Shown piece after piece: positions 44,133 through 52,626 of a stretch of 64,000 nt of DNA. The stretch lies in contig NZ_FMZZ01000009.1 in the NCBI RefSeq assembly GCF_900101685.1, positions 62,001 through 126,000 on the forward strand, read 5' to 3'. The notes under the pieces were generated by a model. That model had not been told where the DNA came from, did not search any database, and worked only from the letters and a program-made list of their open reading frames with translations. Each line of letters starts with the position of its first letter. Positions within the stretch are counted from its first letter, which is position 1. This DNA is from Actinokineospora iranica. Lineage in GTDB: Bacteria > Actinomycetota > Actinomycetes > Mycobacteriales > Pseudonocardiaceae. Both the position numbers and the translations under genes were made by a program.

Positions 44133-44899
44133 GCCGGTTCCTCCGCGCCAAGGTAGGCCCGGATCACGTCCGGGTCGGACCGCACCTCGGCGGGACTGCC
44201 GTCGGCGATGCGCTTGCCGAAGTCGAGCACCGTCACCCGGTCGGCGATGCCCATGACCAGGCTCATGTCGTGCTCCACCAACAGAACCGAGATGCCGAGC
44301 GCGGCCCGCAGGTCGCCGATCGTGGCCGCCATCTCGGCGGTCTCGGCGGCGTTCATGCCCGCGGCGGGCTCGTCGAGCAGCAGCAAAGTCGGCTCCACGG
44401 CCAATGCCCTGGCGATGTCGACCCGTTTCGCCGCGCCGTAAGGGAGTGCGGCCACCGGCACGTGCAGCACGTCGCCGATGCCGAGGAACGCGCAGATCTC
44501 CGCCGCCCGCGCGAGGTGTCTCCGTTCCTCGCGGGCGGTCAGCCGCAGGCCGTCGGTGAGGAAGCCGCCGCGGGTGAGCACGTGCCTGCCGAGCATCACG
44601 TTGTCCAGCACCGTGGACCGCGTCGACAGCGCCGTGTTCTGGAACGCCCGCCCCACCCCGATCTTCGCCAGCTTGTGCGCGCGCAACCTGGTCAACTCGG
44701 TGTCACCGAACAGAACCCGGCCAGACGTCGCCCGGTAGACGCCGCTGATCACGTTGAAGCAACTGGACTTCCCCGCCCCGTTCGGCCCGATCAGCGCGTG
44801 CACGGTCCCCGGAGCCACGGTGAACGACACGTCGTCCAGGGCGCGGATGCCGCCGAAGGTCAGGGTGACGTTCTCCACCCGCAGCGGCGCCAGGCTCAT
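44129..44899 (-). CDS. livG: ABC ATP-binding protein LivG
   Basis: The 256-residue ATPase has Walker A GPNGAGKSS, a signature variant (ALPYGAAKRVDIARAL in place of LSGGQ), Walker B LLLLDEPAAGMN and the C-terminal BCAA-transporter extension IADGSPAEVRSDPDVIRAYLG. The signature lacks the usual SGGQ form, which is common in LivG. Its ATG overlaps the livF stop. Confidence 0.92.
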   Translation of the reverse strand: MSLAPLRVENVTLTFGGIRALDDVSFTVAPGTVHALIGPNGAGKSSCFNVISGVYRATSGRVLFGDTELTRLRAHKLAKIGVGRAFQNTALSTRSTVLDNVMLGRHVLTRGGFLTDGLRLTAREERRHLARAAEICAFLGIGDVLHVPVAALPYGAAKRVDIARALAVEPTLLLLDEPAAGMNAAETAEMAATIGDLRAALGISVLLVEHDMSLVMGIADRVTVLDFGKRIADGSPAEVRSDPDVIRAYLGAEEPA

Positions 44900-45684
44900 C
44901 GCTCCCACCTCGCCAGCGTGCGGCCCCCGTGCCGCCAGTGCGCCTCGCTCCAGGATTCGGCGTGTCCGCCCAGGTAGAGCCGCTGGACGTCGTCGCTGGC
45001 GGCCAGTTCGGCCGCCGTGCCGCGCAACGCGACCCGCCCGACCTCCAACACCGCCGCGTGCTCGGCGACCCGCAGCGCCATCACCGCGTTCTGCTCGACC
45101 AGCACCACCGCCGTGCCCTGCGCGTGGATCTCCCGGATGATCTCGCCGATCCGCGCCACCACCTTCGGCGCCAGCCCCAGCGACGGCTCGTCCAGCAACA
45201 GCAGGCGCGGCCCGGACATCAGCGCCCGCCCGATCGCCAGCATCTGCTGCTCGCCGCCGGACAGCAGACCGGCCCGCTGCTTGGCGCGCTCGGCGAGGAC
45301 CGGGAACAACTCGTGCACCCGCGCCCTGGCCGCCGCCCGCCGCGTCGCGTCCCGCGCGCCGATCCCGCCCGCCCGCAGGTTCTCCTCGACGGTCATCCGC
45401 GCGAAGACCTGCCTGCCCTCGGGCACCCCCACCACCCCGAGCCGCACGATCGCCGCCGGGTCCGCCCGGTCGATCCGCCTGCCGTCGAACTCGACCGAGC
45501 CCGCCACCACGGACCCGCGGTGCAGCCGCAGCGTCCCCGAGACGGCCCGCAACAGCGTCGACTTGCCCGCGCCGTTGCTTCCCAGCACGGCGAGCACGCC
45601 ATCGGCGGGGACGTCGATGTCGACGCCATGCAGCGCGGCCACGGAACGCCCGTAGCGCACCTGAAGGTTGCGCACGCTCAGCAC
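44896..45684 (-). CDS. livF: ABC ATP-binding protein LivF
   Basis: The 262-residue ATPase has Walker A GSNGAGKST, signature LLSGGEQQMLAIGRAL, Walker B LLLLDEPSLGLAP and the LivF-specific GVVGVPEGRQVFARMTVEENL. It is the first gene of the operon. The GTG at 45684 has a strong AAGGAGG ribosome site 4 nt upstream; the in-frame sequence further upstream is not coding. Confidence 0.93.
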   Translation of the reverse strand: MLSVRNLQVRYGRSVAALHGVDIDVPADGVLAVLGSNGAGKSTLLRAVSGTLRLHRGSVVAGSVEFDGRRIDRADPAAIVRLGVVGVPEGRQVFARMTVEENLRAGGIGARDATRRAAARARVHELFPVLAERAKQRAGLLSGGEQQMLAIGRALMSGPRLLLLDEPSLGLAPKVVARIGEIIREIHAQGTAVVLVEQNAVMALRVAEHAAVLEVGRVALRGTAAELAASDDVQRLYLGGHAESWSEAHWRHGGRTLARWER

Positions 45685-46210
45685 ACGGCCTCCTTGCCTC
45701 CAGGTGACCTGGGCCACTCGGGCTGGAACGTGGGCGCAATCGTGGTGGGGGACCGGGCGATTTGTCACCCCCGAGTGCGGAGGCAGCACCGAATCGTGGG
45801 GATTCGTGACAACGCCAGCGGCTGTCCTTGGCGCATTCGTTACTAAAGGACGCCGTCCGTGTCGCGGGTCGACCCCGTGGTCTCGGCTATCTCCGGGTTG
45901 GTCTGTTCCTGCGCGGACAGGCGCGGGACCAGGTACCCGGGGCGGGTGAGAGCCGCATGATCCGAGGACTGGTGACGCGTGCGCCGCGCAGCGCCGAGAC
46001 CAGGCACGGTGGCGCGGTTGGGTGCCGTTGTCGCCCTTGCCGGGGCAGGTTGATGGGGGTCTTGATCCTGGTTGTTTCGGCGATGAAGCGGGTGGTGGCC
46101 GAGGTGGCGGCTTGTGGTCTCGCAGGCCACGCGCGGCACCGGCCACGGCACGGCGTTGGTCGGGGTTGGGCTGAGTCCGCGGCCGGGCGGCCTGCCTTGT
46201 TGGGGAAGGG
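45685..46210. other. Control region of the liv operon, no gene seen
   Basis: This 526-bp gap precedes livF and follows the convergent end of the MenC-like gene on the same strand. It has TTGTCACCCC at about 45762 and an inverted GTGACAA at about 45806 that could form an operator. I find no supported coding sequence here. Confidence 0.6.
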
Positions 46211-47158
46211 TCACTCGGCCAGTGCGGACACCCGGGAGAGGCGGGCCAGCCAGTGGTCGCGGGTGGCGGGGTCCGCCGCGGCGTCGAGAGTGGGTTCGGG
46301 GGCGGTCCGGGGGACAGGCAGCCAGCCGTCGACCGGGCGCAGGGACGGGGTGGCGGCGTCGGCGGTGAGCAGGGACAGGGTGCCCAGGCCGCACGCGTGG
46401 TCCAACCGCGGCAGCGCGCCCGCCAGGGCCAGACCCGCGGCCAGGCCCACGCTGGTCTCCACCGCGGAGGACACCACGCACGGCAGCCCGCACGCCAGCG
46501 CCACCGCCAGCGCCCGCCGGACCCCGCCCAGCGGCGCGACTTTCAGCACCGCGATGTCCGCTGCCCCCGCCACCGCCACCCGCAGCGGGTCTTCCGCCCG
46601 CCGGATCGACTCATCCGCCGCGATCGGCACGTCGACCCGCCTGCGCACCGCGGCCAGCTCTTCGATCGTGCGGCACGGCTGCTCGACGTACTCCAACCCG
46701 CCCGCCGCCCTGTCCAGCGTCCGGATCGCCACCACGGCCTCGTCGACGCCCCACGCCCCGTTCGCGTCGATACGGATCAGCCCACCCGGGCCCAGCGCGT
46801 CCCGCACGGCCGCGATCCGCTCGTAATCCTGACCGAGCGAGGTCCCCGGGTCGGCGACCTTCACCTTGGCCGTGCCGCACCCCGAACCGGCCACGATCTC
46901 CGCCGCCCGCTCCGGCGCCACCACCGGCACCGTGCAGTTGATCGCCACCCGGTCCCGCACCGGCTCGGGCCACCCGACGTCGGCGGCCTCCCGGGCGCAC
47001 GCCAGCCACGGGACCGACTCGGCGTCGGAGTAGTCGCCGAACGGGCAGAACTCGCCCCACCCCACCGCACCACGCAGGAATAAGCCCTCACGGACCGTGA
47101 TCCCGCGAAACCGGGTGCGCAGGGGAATGGCGTAGACCAGTGGCCGCTCGGAAAACAC
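46211..47158 (-). CDS. menC: o-Succinylbenzoate synthase-like enolase-superfamily enzyme
   Basis: MenC dehydrates SHCHC to o-succinylbenzoate in menaquinone synthesis. The 315-residue protein has the enolase-superfamily sites: KVKV (about 100-103, catalytic Lys), IRIDANGAW (metal Asp), YVEQP (metal Glu), ADES (metal Asp/Glu) and VLKVAPLGG (second catalytic Lys). Length and the short N-domain fit actinobacterial MenC. No other men gene is here, so a related dipeptide epimerase or N-acylamino acid racemase function is possible but less likely. Confidence 0.82.
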   Translation of the reverse strand: MFSERPLVYAIPLRTRFRGITVREGLFLRGAVGWGEFCPFGDYSDAESVPWLACAREAADVGWPEPVRDRVAINCTVPVVAPERAAEIVAGSGCGTAKVKVADPGTSLGQDYERIAAVRDALGPGGLIRIDANGAWGVDEAVVAIRTLDRAAGGLEYVEQPCRTIEELAAVRRRVDVPIAADESIRRAEDPLRVAVAGAADIAVLKVAPLGGVRRALAVALACGLPCVVSSAVETSVGLAAGLALAGALPRLDHACGLGTLSLLTADAATPSLRPVDGWLPVPRTAPEPTLDAAADPATRDHWLARLSRVSALAE

Positions 47159-47195
47159 AGGTGAATCGTGTCAGATCGGCGGTTACCGTGCCCAC

Positions 47196-47753
47196 GTGTC
47201 CCACCACCCGCGTCTGGCCGACCTACTCGCCCGCCCCACCACAGACTTCCTGTTCTTCTGGGGCCACCGCCCCACCCCCGACGGCAGCGTCGGCAAGTCC
47301 TGCCTAAGCCAATGGTGGCCCTCCCCCACGGTGATCGACGGCGAGCGCTACCTAACCGCCGAGCACTACATGATGACCGCCAAAGCCCGCCTCTTCGACG
47401 ACGAGGCCACCGCCGAGGCCGTCCTGGCCAGCCACACCCCCGAAGAGGCCAAGGCCTTGGGCCGGAAGGTGCGCGGCTTCACCGAGCCCCGTTGGCGCGA
47501 GCACCGGTACGACATCGTGGTGCGCGCCAACGAGGCCAAGTTCAGCCAACACCCCCGCCTCGCCGCGTTCCTGCGCTCCACCGGGACCGCGGTCCTGGTG
47601 GAAGCCAGCCCCGTCGATCCGGTGTGGGGCATCGGCCTCGCCGCCACCAGCCCCGACGCCCGCCGCCCATCAGCGTGGCCCGGCCTGAACCTGCTGGGAT
47701 TCGCCCTGATGGACGTGCGCGACCGCTTGCGCCGACAGGTCGCAGGCGGATAA
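47196..47753 (+). CDS. NADAR-family protein (YbiA-like N-glycosidase)
   Basis: The 185-residue protein has the NADAR/YbiA core FLFFWGH, CLSQWWPSPTVIDGERYLTAEHYMMTAKARLFDD and AEAVLASHTPEEAKALGRKVRGF, then WGIGLAATSPDA and NLLGFALMDVRD. Family members remove damaged riboflavin intermediates (YbiA) or reverse ADP-ribosylation (NADAR, often in defence contexts). Which applies here cannot be told. It stands alone, divergent from menC and followed by a hairpin. Confidence 0.85.
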   Translation: MSHHPRLADLLARPTTDFLFFWGHRPTPDGSVGKSCLSQWWPSPTVIDGERYLTAEHYMMTAKARLFDDEATAEAVLASHTPEEAKALGRKVRGFTEPRWREHRYDIVVRANEAKFSQHPRLAAFLRSTGTAVLVEASPVDPVWGIGLAATSPDARRPSAWPGLNLLGFALMDVRDRLRRQVAGG

Positions 47754-47775
47754 GCGCTTGCCCGCGCCCGCGCCC

Positions 47776-47807
47776 GCTGCCCGGACCGGGCCAGGATGCC
47801 GGGCAGC
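47776..47807 (+). terminator. Hairpin after the NADAR gene
   Basis: GCTGCCCGG (47776-47784) pairs exactly with CCGGGCAGC (47799-47807), 23 bp after the stop. It is a probable terminator. Confidence 0.65.
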
Positions 47808-48184
47808 GATGGCACGGCGGAGACAGCCGCTTTCCCGCTGGTTTCGGCTGGGGGAGAGGGACACCCCGGGTGGCTGCGTGGGTTCGCTTCTCGTTGGAGG
47901 GTCGAGGCGGCAGGCTGTGGACTGAGGCAGGGCGGCAGGGCACATCGTGGCCCGGCTGCCGGAGCGCGGTCTTCGGCGTTCCGGTGCTCTGTTCGGAGTT
48001 GGGCAGCGCTTGAACCTTTGCCTGCTCCCGAAGAAGGTCGTTCCCCGCGCCAGGCAGCGTGGTCGAGCATCGGCTGGCGCGGGAGGAATGGGCGATGGTC
48101 GGGTGGCGGGAAAAGGAGCGGTTGGGGTCGGGAGACGTTGTGCGGTGGATGCCCTTCTGGTTGAGGTGGGCGAAGTGGGTCGGT

Positions 48185-48223
48185 TGGGTGGGCTGGGTCG
48201 GTGGGTGCGCTGGGTCGGTGGGG
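48185..48223 (+). other. G-quadruplex-forming tract
   Basis: Six runs of three or more G occur within 39 nt (TTGGG, TGGG, CTGGG, GTGGG, CTGGG, GTGGGGG). The spacing is suitable for a plus-strand quadruplex, about 125 bp upstream of the PPOX-type gene. Confidence 0.55.
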
Positions 48224-48347
48224 GCGTGCGCCGGCTGGGTGAGGTGAGTCCGTGGGGTGCGGCGGTCAGTCCGGGGTAGGTGAAGGGGCGGCTGGGTGAG
48301 GCTGGGTGGAGGTGCGGGGATTCTGGCGCTAGGGAAGGCTCGGTGCC

Positions 48348-48785
48348 ATGCGCGCGATGGATCGTTCTGAGTGGCTGGAGTTTGTTCTTCACGGGACCCG
48401 GACCGGGAAGCTCGCGACCGTTCGGGCCGACGGCACCCCGCATGTGGCGCCGGTCTGGTTCCTGGTCGACGAGGGGGACTCGGGCGATCGGATCGTGTTC
48501 AACACGGGGGCCGACACCGTCAAGGGGAAGGCGCTGCGTCGGGACCCCCGGTTCTCGCTGTGCGTCGACCTGGAGGCGGCGCCGTTCGCCTTTGTGCAGT
48601 TTCAGGCTGAGGCCGAACTGTCGGAGGACATGGACCAGATGCTGCACTGGGCCACCCGGCTCGGGGCCCGCTACATGGGCGAGGACGCCGCCGAGGCGTT
48701 CGGGAAGCGCAACGCGGTGCCGGGGGAGTTGTTGGTGTTCGGCCGGATCACCAAGACCGTCGCCCTGGCCGACATCGCCGACTGA
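48348..48785 (+). CDS. PPOX-class (flavin/F420-dependent) oxidoreductase
   Basis: The 145-residue split-barrel protein fits the PNPOx/F420-binding family: GKLATVRADGTPHVAPVWFLVD, IVFNTGADTVKGKALRRDPRFSLCVDLEAAPFAFVQFQAEAEL. In actinomycetes these are usually F420- or flavin-dependent reductases of unknown substrate. ATG 48348 or 48357 could be the start. It is 21 bp ahead of the serine hydrolase gene. Confidence 0.85.
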   Translation: MRAMDRSEWLEFVLHGTRTGKLATVRADGTPHVAPVWFLVDEGDSGDRIVFNTGADTVKGKALRRDPRFSLCVDLEAAPFAFVQFQAEAELSEDMDQMLHWATRLGARYMGEDAAEAFGKRNAVPGELLVFGRITKTVALADIAD

Positions 48786-48806
48786 GGGCTCTCGTAGGGT
48801 CGAGGT

Positions 48807-49625
48807 ATGCGGAGCCTTGCAGCGGTGCGCCAGTGGCCGGTCGACGATGTGGCGGTGGCGGTCGTCGCTGCGGACGGGACCGTGGTGGGGGCGGAGGGTG
48901 ATCAGGAGCGGGAGTTCCGGCTCGCGTCGGTGACCAAGCCGTTGGTCGCCTACGCGATGCTGATCGCGGTCGAGGAAGGCGCGGTGGAGTGGGAGCAGCC
49001 CGCCGGTCCGCCGGGGTCGACGGTGCGGCACCTGATCGCGCACACCTCGGGGCTCGGGTTCGACACCACCAGCGTCCAGGCGCGGCCGGGCGCCCGGCGG
49101 ATCTACTCGAACACCGGGTTCGAGGCGTTGGCCGACCTGGTGCACCTCGCCTCCGGCATCCCGTTCGACCAGTACCTCGCGGAGGCGGTCTTCGAGCCGC
49201 TGGGCATGACGGCGTCGCGGTTGGCCGGGTCGGCTGGCGCGGGCGCGGTGTCGACATGCGGCGACCTCGCGTTGTTCGCCGCCGAGTTGCAGGCGCCCAC
49301 GCTGGTGTCGGCGCAGACCATGGCCGAGGCGACCACGGTGGCGTTCCCGGGCCTGAACGGCGTCCTCCCCGGCTACGGGATGCAGAAGCCCAACGACTGG
49401 GGCCTGGGCTTCGAGATCCGGGCGACCAAGAGTCCACATTGGACTGGCAAGGCCAGTTCGCCCCGGACCTACGGCCATTTCGGCCAGTCCGGCACGTTCC
49501 TGTGGGTGGACCCCGACGCCGGAGCCGCCTGTGTCGCCATGGCCGACCGCGACTTCGGCGACTGGGCGGTCCAGGCCTGGACGCCCTTCACCGACGGCGT
49601 GCTCGCCGAACTCGCGGGCACGTGA
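48807..49625 (+). CDS. Serine hydrolase, beta-lactamase/D-Ala-D-Ala carboxypeptidase fold
   Basis: The 272-residue protein has the SxxK nucleophile in LASVTKPL (about residue 34), YSNTGFEAL as the YxN motif and a C-terminal HFGQSGTFLWVDP in place of KTG. These fit class C beta-lactamase-like esterases and peptidases. No signal peptide is visible, so it may be cytoplasmic. The substrate is unknown. It likely shares a transcript with the PPOX gene. Confidence 0.85.
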   Translation: MRSLAAVRQWPVDDVAVAVVAADGTVVGAEGDQEREFRLASVTKPLVAYAMLIAVEEGAVEWEQPAGPPGSTVRHLIAHTSGLGFDTTSVQARPGARRIYSNTGFEALADLVHLASGIPFDQYLAEAVFEPLGMTASRLAGSAGAGAVSTCGDLALFAAELQAPTLVSAQTMAEATTVAFPGLNGVLPGYGMQKPNDWGLGFEIRATKSPHWTGKASSPRTYGHFGQSGTFLWVDPDAGAACVAMADRDFGDWAVQAWTPFTDGVLAELAGT

Positions 49626-49897
49626 CGCGTCCCGTGACCGTGTGATATCCCGAGCGCGGCGAAACCGCTGACAGAGAAAGGAAAGCGCTCTCCACGGCCA
49701 TGCGCGGCTCGGCGGTCTCGGGGAACCACGGCCAGATCGGGGATCGGCATGGTCGTGTGGCGGGTGGCCGCCCTGGTTCGCGGGCGTCCGTGTCGTTCGG
49801 GGACTCGTGTCTGATCGCATGGTTCGACGCTAGGAACGGGCACCGACAATTTCGGTCCCCTGGAGCGCCAAGGCGGATCGGTTCACCCGAAAGTGGA

Positions 49898-50056
49898 TCA
49901 GGTCGGCCGCTGGGCGGGCGGGTCGGCGTCCGGGACCAGGTCGGGGTGGGTCTTGGCCACCTCGCGGGCGGCCTTCTTCGCCTCGTCTATGCGTTCGCGG
50001 GATTCTTCGGCTCGCTCGCCGTTGTCTCGGATGGGCTTGTCCGGGGTTTCGGTCAC
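49898..50056 (-). CDS. Small acidic hypothetical protein
   Basis: The 52-residue reading frame starts at a GTG with a perfect AGGAGG ribosome site 7 nt upstream. It encodes a charged, helical peptide (VTETPDKPIRDNGERAEESRERIDEAKKAAREVAKTHPD...), possibly a coiled coil. It follows the XPB helicase gene on the same strand after 58 bp. I recognise no family. Confidence 0.6.
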   Translation of the reverse strand: MTETPDKPIRDNGERAEESRERIDEAKKAAREVAKTHPDLVPDADPPAQRPT

Positions 50057-50114
50057 GGGGGATCCTCCTGTCCGTTGTCCGGAAGGAGGGTGCCCGGGCG
50101 CGGCGGCGTGAAAC

Positions 50115-51776
50115 TCAGCCGATCTCGGGGATCGGCGGGCCGAGCAGGTCGTCGGCGTCGCAGATGCGGTACGCGTACCCCTGTTCGGCCAGGAAGCGCT
50201 GGCGGTGGGCGGCGTACTCGGTGTCGAGGGTGTCGCGGGAGACGACCGAGTAGAAGTGGGCCTGGCGGCCGTCGCCCTTGGGGCGCAGCAGCCTGCCCAG
50301 GCGCTGCGCTTCCTCCTGGCGGGAGCCGAAGGTGCCCGACACCTGGACCGCCACCGACGCCTCGGGCAGGTCGATGGAGAAGTTGGCGACCTTGGACACC
50401 ACCAGGGTCCGCAACTCGCCGCGGCGGAAGGCGTCGAAAAGCTCTTCGCGTTCGCGGTTCTTGGTGGCGCCCTGGATGACCGGGGCGTCGAGGGCTTCGC
50501 CGAGTTCCTCCAACTGGTCCAGGTAGGCGCCGATGACCAAGGCGGGCTCGTCGGGGTGGCGGTCGAGGATCGAGCGGACAACGGCGATCTTCGTGTGCGC
50601 CGTCGAGCAGAGCTTGTACCGCTCCTCCGGCTCGGCCGTGGCGTACTGCAGGCGCTCGTTGTCGGTCAGCGTCACCCGGACCTCGGTGCACTCCGCGGGC
50701 GCGATCCAGCCCTGCTGCTCGATGTCGCGCCACGGCACGTCGTAGCGCTTGGGGCCGATCAGGGAGAACACGTCGCCCTCCCGGCCGTCTTCGCGTACCA
50801 GGGTGGCGGTAAGGCCGAGGCGGCGGCGGGACTGGAGGTCGGCGGTCATCCGGAACACCGGCGCGGGCAGCAGGTGGACCTCGTCGTAGACCACCAGGCC
50901 CCAGTCGCGGGAGTCGAACAGTTCGAGGTGGCGGTACTCGCCTTTGCTCTTGCGGGTGATCACCTGGTACGTGGCGATGGTGACCGGGCGGATTTCCTTG
51001 CGTTCGCCGGAGTACTCGCCGATCTCTTCTTCGGTGAGGGACGTGCGCGCGATCAGCTCGCGTTTCCACTGCCTGCCCGCGACCGTGTTGGTCACCAGGA
51101 TCAGCGTGGTGGCCTGCGCCTGGGCCATCGCGGCCGCGCCGACCATCGTCTTGCCCGCCCCGCAGGGCAGCACGACGACGCCGGAGCCGCCCGCCCAGAA
51201 CGACTCGGCGGCCATCCGCTGGTAGTCGCGCAGCTCCCAGTCGTCCTCGACCAGGGCGATCGGGTGGGACTCGCCGTCGACGTAGCCCGCCAGGTCCTCC
51301 GCGGGCCAGCCGACCTTGAGCAGCAGCTGCTTGAGGCGGCCGCGTTCGCTCGGGTGCACCACGACGGTGTCGTCGTCGATGCGCTCGCCCAGCATCGGGG
51401 CGATCTTCTTGTTGCGCCGCACCTCTTCGAGCACCGCGCGGTCGATGGTGGTCAGCACCAGCCCGTGCACGGGGCTGTTCTGCAGCGTGAGCCTGCCGAA
51501 CCGGCCCATGGTGTCCACGATGTCGATCAGCAGCGGCTGCGGCACCGGGTAGCGCGAGAACGTCGACAGGGCGTCGACCACCTGCTCGGCGTCGTGTCCG
51601 GCGGCGCGCGCGTTCCACAGCGCCAGCGGCGTCACCCGGTAGGTGTGCACGTGCTCCGGGGCGCGCTCCAGCTCCGCGAACGGCGCGATCGCCATCCTGG
51701 CGTCGGTCGACCGGGGGTGGTCGATCTCCAACAGCAGGGTCTTGTCGGACTGCACGATCAGCGGGCCATCGGTCAC
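50115..51776 (-). CDS. DNA repair helicase of the XPB/Ssl2 type
   Basis: This 553-residue superfamily 2 helicase has Walker A VVVLPCGAGKTMVGAAAMA, DEVH box VVYDEVHLLPAPVFR, motif III LGLTATLVREDGREGDVF and motif VI QRLGRLLRPK. An RED-like element is present (REDGRE). This matches bacterial XPB homologues, which unwind DNA 3'-5'. The N-terminal segment is a damage-recognition-like domain. I place the start at GTG 51776 (VTDGPLIVQSDKTLLLE), after a GAGGGA ribosome site. Confidence 0.93.
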   Translation of the reverse strand: MTDGPLIVQSDKTLLLEIDHPRSTDARMAIAPFAELERAPEHVHTYRVTPLALWNARAAGHDAEQVVDALSTFSRYPVPQPLLIDIVDTMGRFGRLTLQNSPVHGLVLTTIDRAVLEEVRRNKKIAPMLGERIDDDTVVVHPSERGRLKQLLLKVGWPAEDLAGYVDGESHPIALVEDDWELRDYQRMAAESFWAGGSGVVVLPCGAGKTMVGAAAMAQAQATTLILVTNTVAGRQWKRELIARTSLTEEEIGEYSGERKEIRPVTIATYQVITRKSKGEYRHLELFDSRDWGLVVYDEVHLLPAPVFRMTADLQSRRRLGLTATLVREDGREGDVFSLIGPKRYDVPWRDIEQQGWIAPAECTEVRVTLTDNERLQYATAEPEERYKLCSTAHTKIAVVRSILDRHPDEPALVIGAYLDQLEELGEALDAPVIQGATKNREREELFDAFRRGELRTLVVSKVANFSIDLPEASVAVQVSGTFGSRQEEAQRLGRLLRPKGDGRQAHFYSVVSRDTLDTEYAAHRQRFLAEQGYAYRICDADDLLGPPIPEIG

Positions 51777-51961
51777 TTGTCCCTCGCTCCTGCGCTCGGC
51801 TGCGCTCCAGTGTCCCAAACGACGTACCGGCCGCGGTTAGTCCCACCTTTGGCGCAGCCCACACCGACCGACGGCACCTGGATAGCACTGACCGGGCTGC
51901 GGTAGGCGCGGGCCGAGCCGATACCGTCCACGTGGCCCCACTCACTCGCCGGAGGCGCCGC

Positions 51962-52465
51962 ATGACCACCTCTGAACCCCGGCCGCGCAAGCTGCTGCCG
52001 ACCTGGGCGGTAGCGCTGATCGCCGTGCTCATCGCGGGCGTCGGCTTCGTGCTCTTCCGGTACGTCCTGGCCGACTCGCCGGGCGCGGCGGAGTGCGCCT
52101 CGGTCACCGGCTCGGACGACGCGGCCACCGTGGCCACGGCGGACTGCGGCGACGAGGATGCCACTTTCCGGATTGCTGTTAAGAAGGACCTCTCGGAGAC
52201 GGGTTGTCCTGACGGCGCTTACCGGGAGCTGTGGACCGGTGAGAACCTCTTGTGCCTGATGCCCAACTTCCGCGCGGGCAACTGCTACGCCGAGGACGAC
52301 AAGAACCAGTCGTTCCGGGTCAGCCCATGCGAGGGCCCGGACACTATCCGCATCTCGCAGGTCATCGACGGCACCACCGACCCGTCGCCGTGTCCGAACG
52401 GGAGCGGCCTGGGGTACCCGGAGCCGCCGACGGTGTTCTGCATAGAGACCCCCGGAGTGTCCTGA
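51962..52465 (+). CDS. LppU/SCO3897-type anchored protein, short paralogue
   Basis: The 167-residue protein has a basic N-terminus, one membrane anchor (WAVALIAVLIAGVGFVLFRYVL) and an extracytoplasmic Cys-rich domain. The domain shares the pattern of the next gene: C...DC...A.....K.L...G-C, LCLMP, NCY, PCP and a C-terminal FCI. LppU-family proteins are cell-surface proteins of unknown function. The ATG follows a GGAGG ribosome site. Confidence 0.8.
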   Translation: MTTSEPRPRKLLPTWAVALIAVLIAGVGFVLFRYVLADSPGAAECASVTGSDDAATVATADCGDEDATFRIAVKKDLSETGCPDGAYRELWTGENLLCLMPNFRAGNCYAEDDKNQSFRVSPCEGPDTIRISQVIDGTTDPSPCPNGSGLGYPEPPTVFCIETPGVS

Positions 52466-52626
52466 CCGCACGGTGCTGTGTGGATCACGGTCAGTAATCC
52501 ACACAGGGAATCCCCCATTTCCCCGTCTGGCTGTCGCCCGATCGGGTTAGATTGCGGCGCCGCATCGGACGCGGCCACAGGGGGACGGCGCCCGGACCCC
52601 TCTTCAGGAACTCCACGAGGTGCACG

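Larger units (their letters stand above)
47754..48347. other. Intergenic region with a terminator and a G-rich tract
   Basis: This 594-bp stretch holds a hairpin right after the NADAR gene and a plus-strand G-tract at 48185-48223 with six G-runs. I see no recognisable gene. Open frames here have poor codon bias and no family match. Confidence 0.6.
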
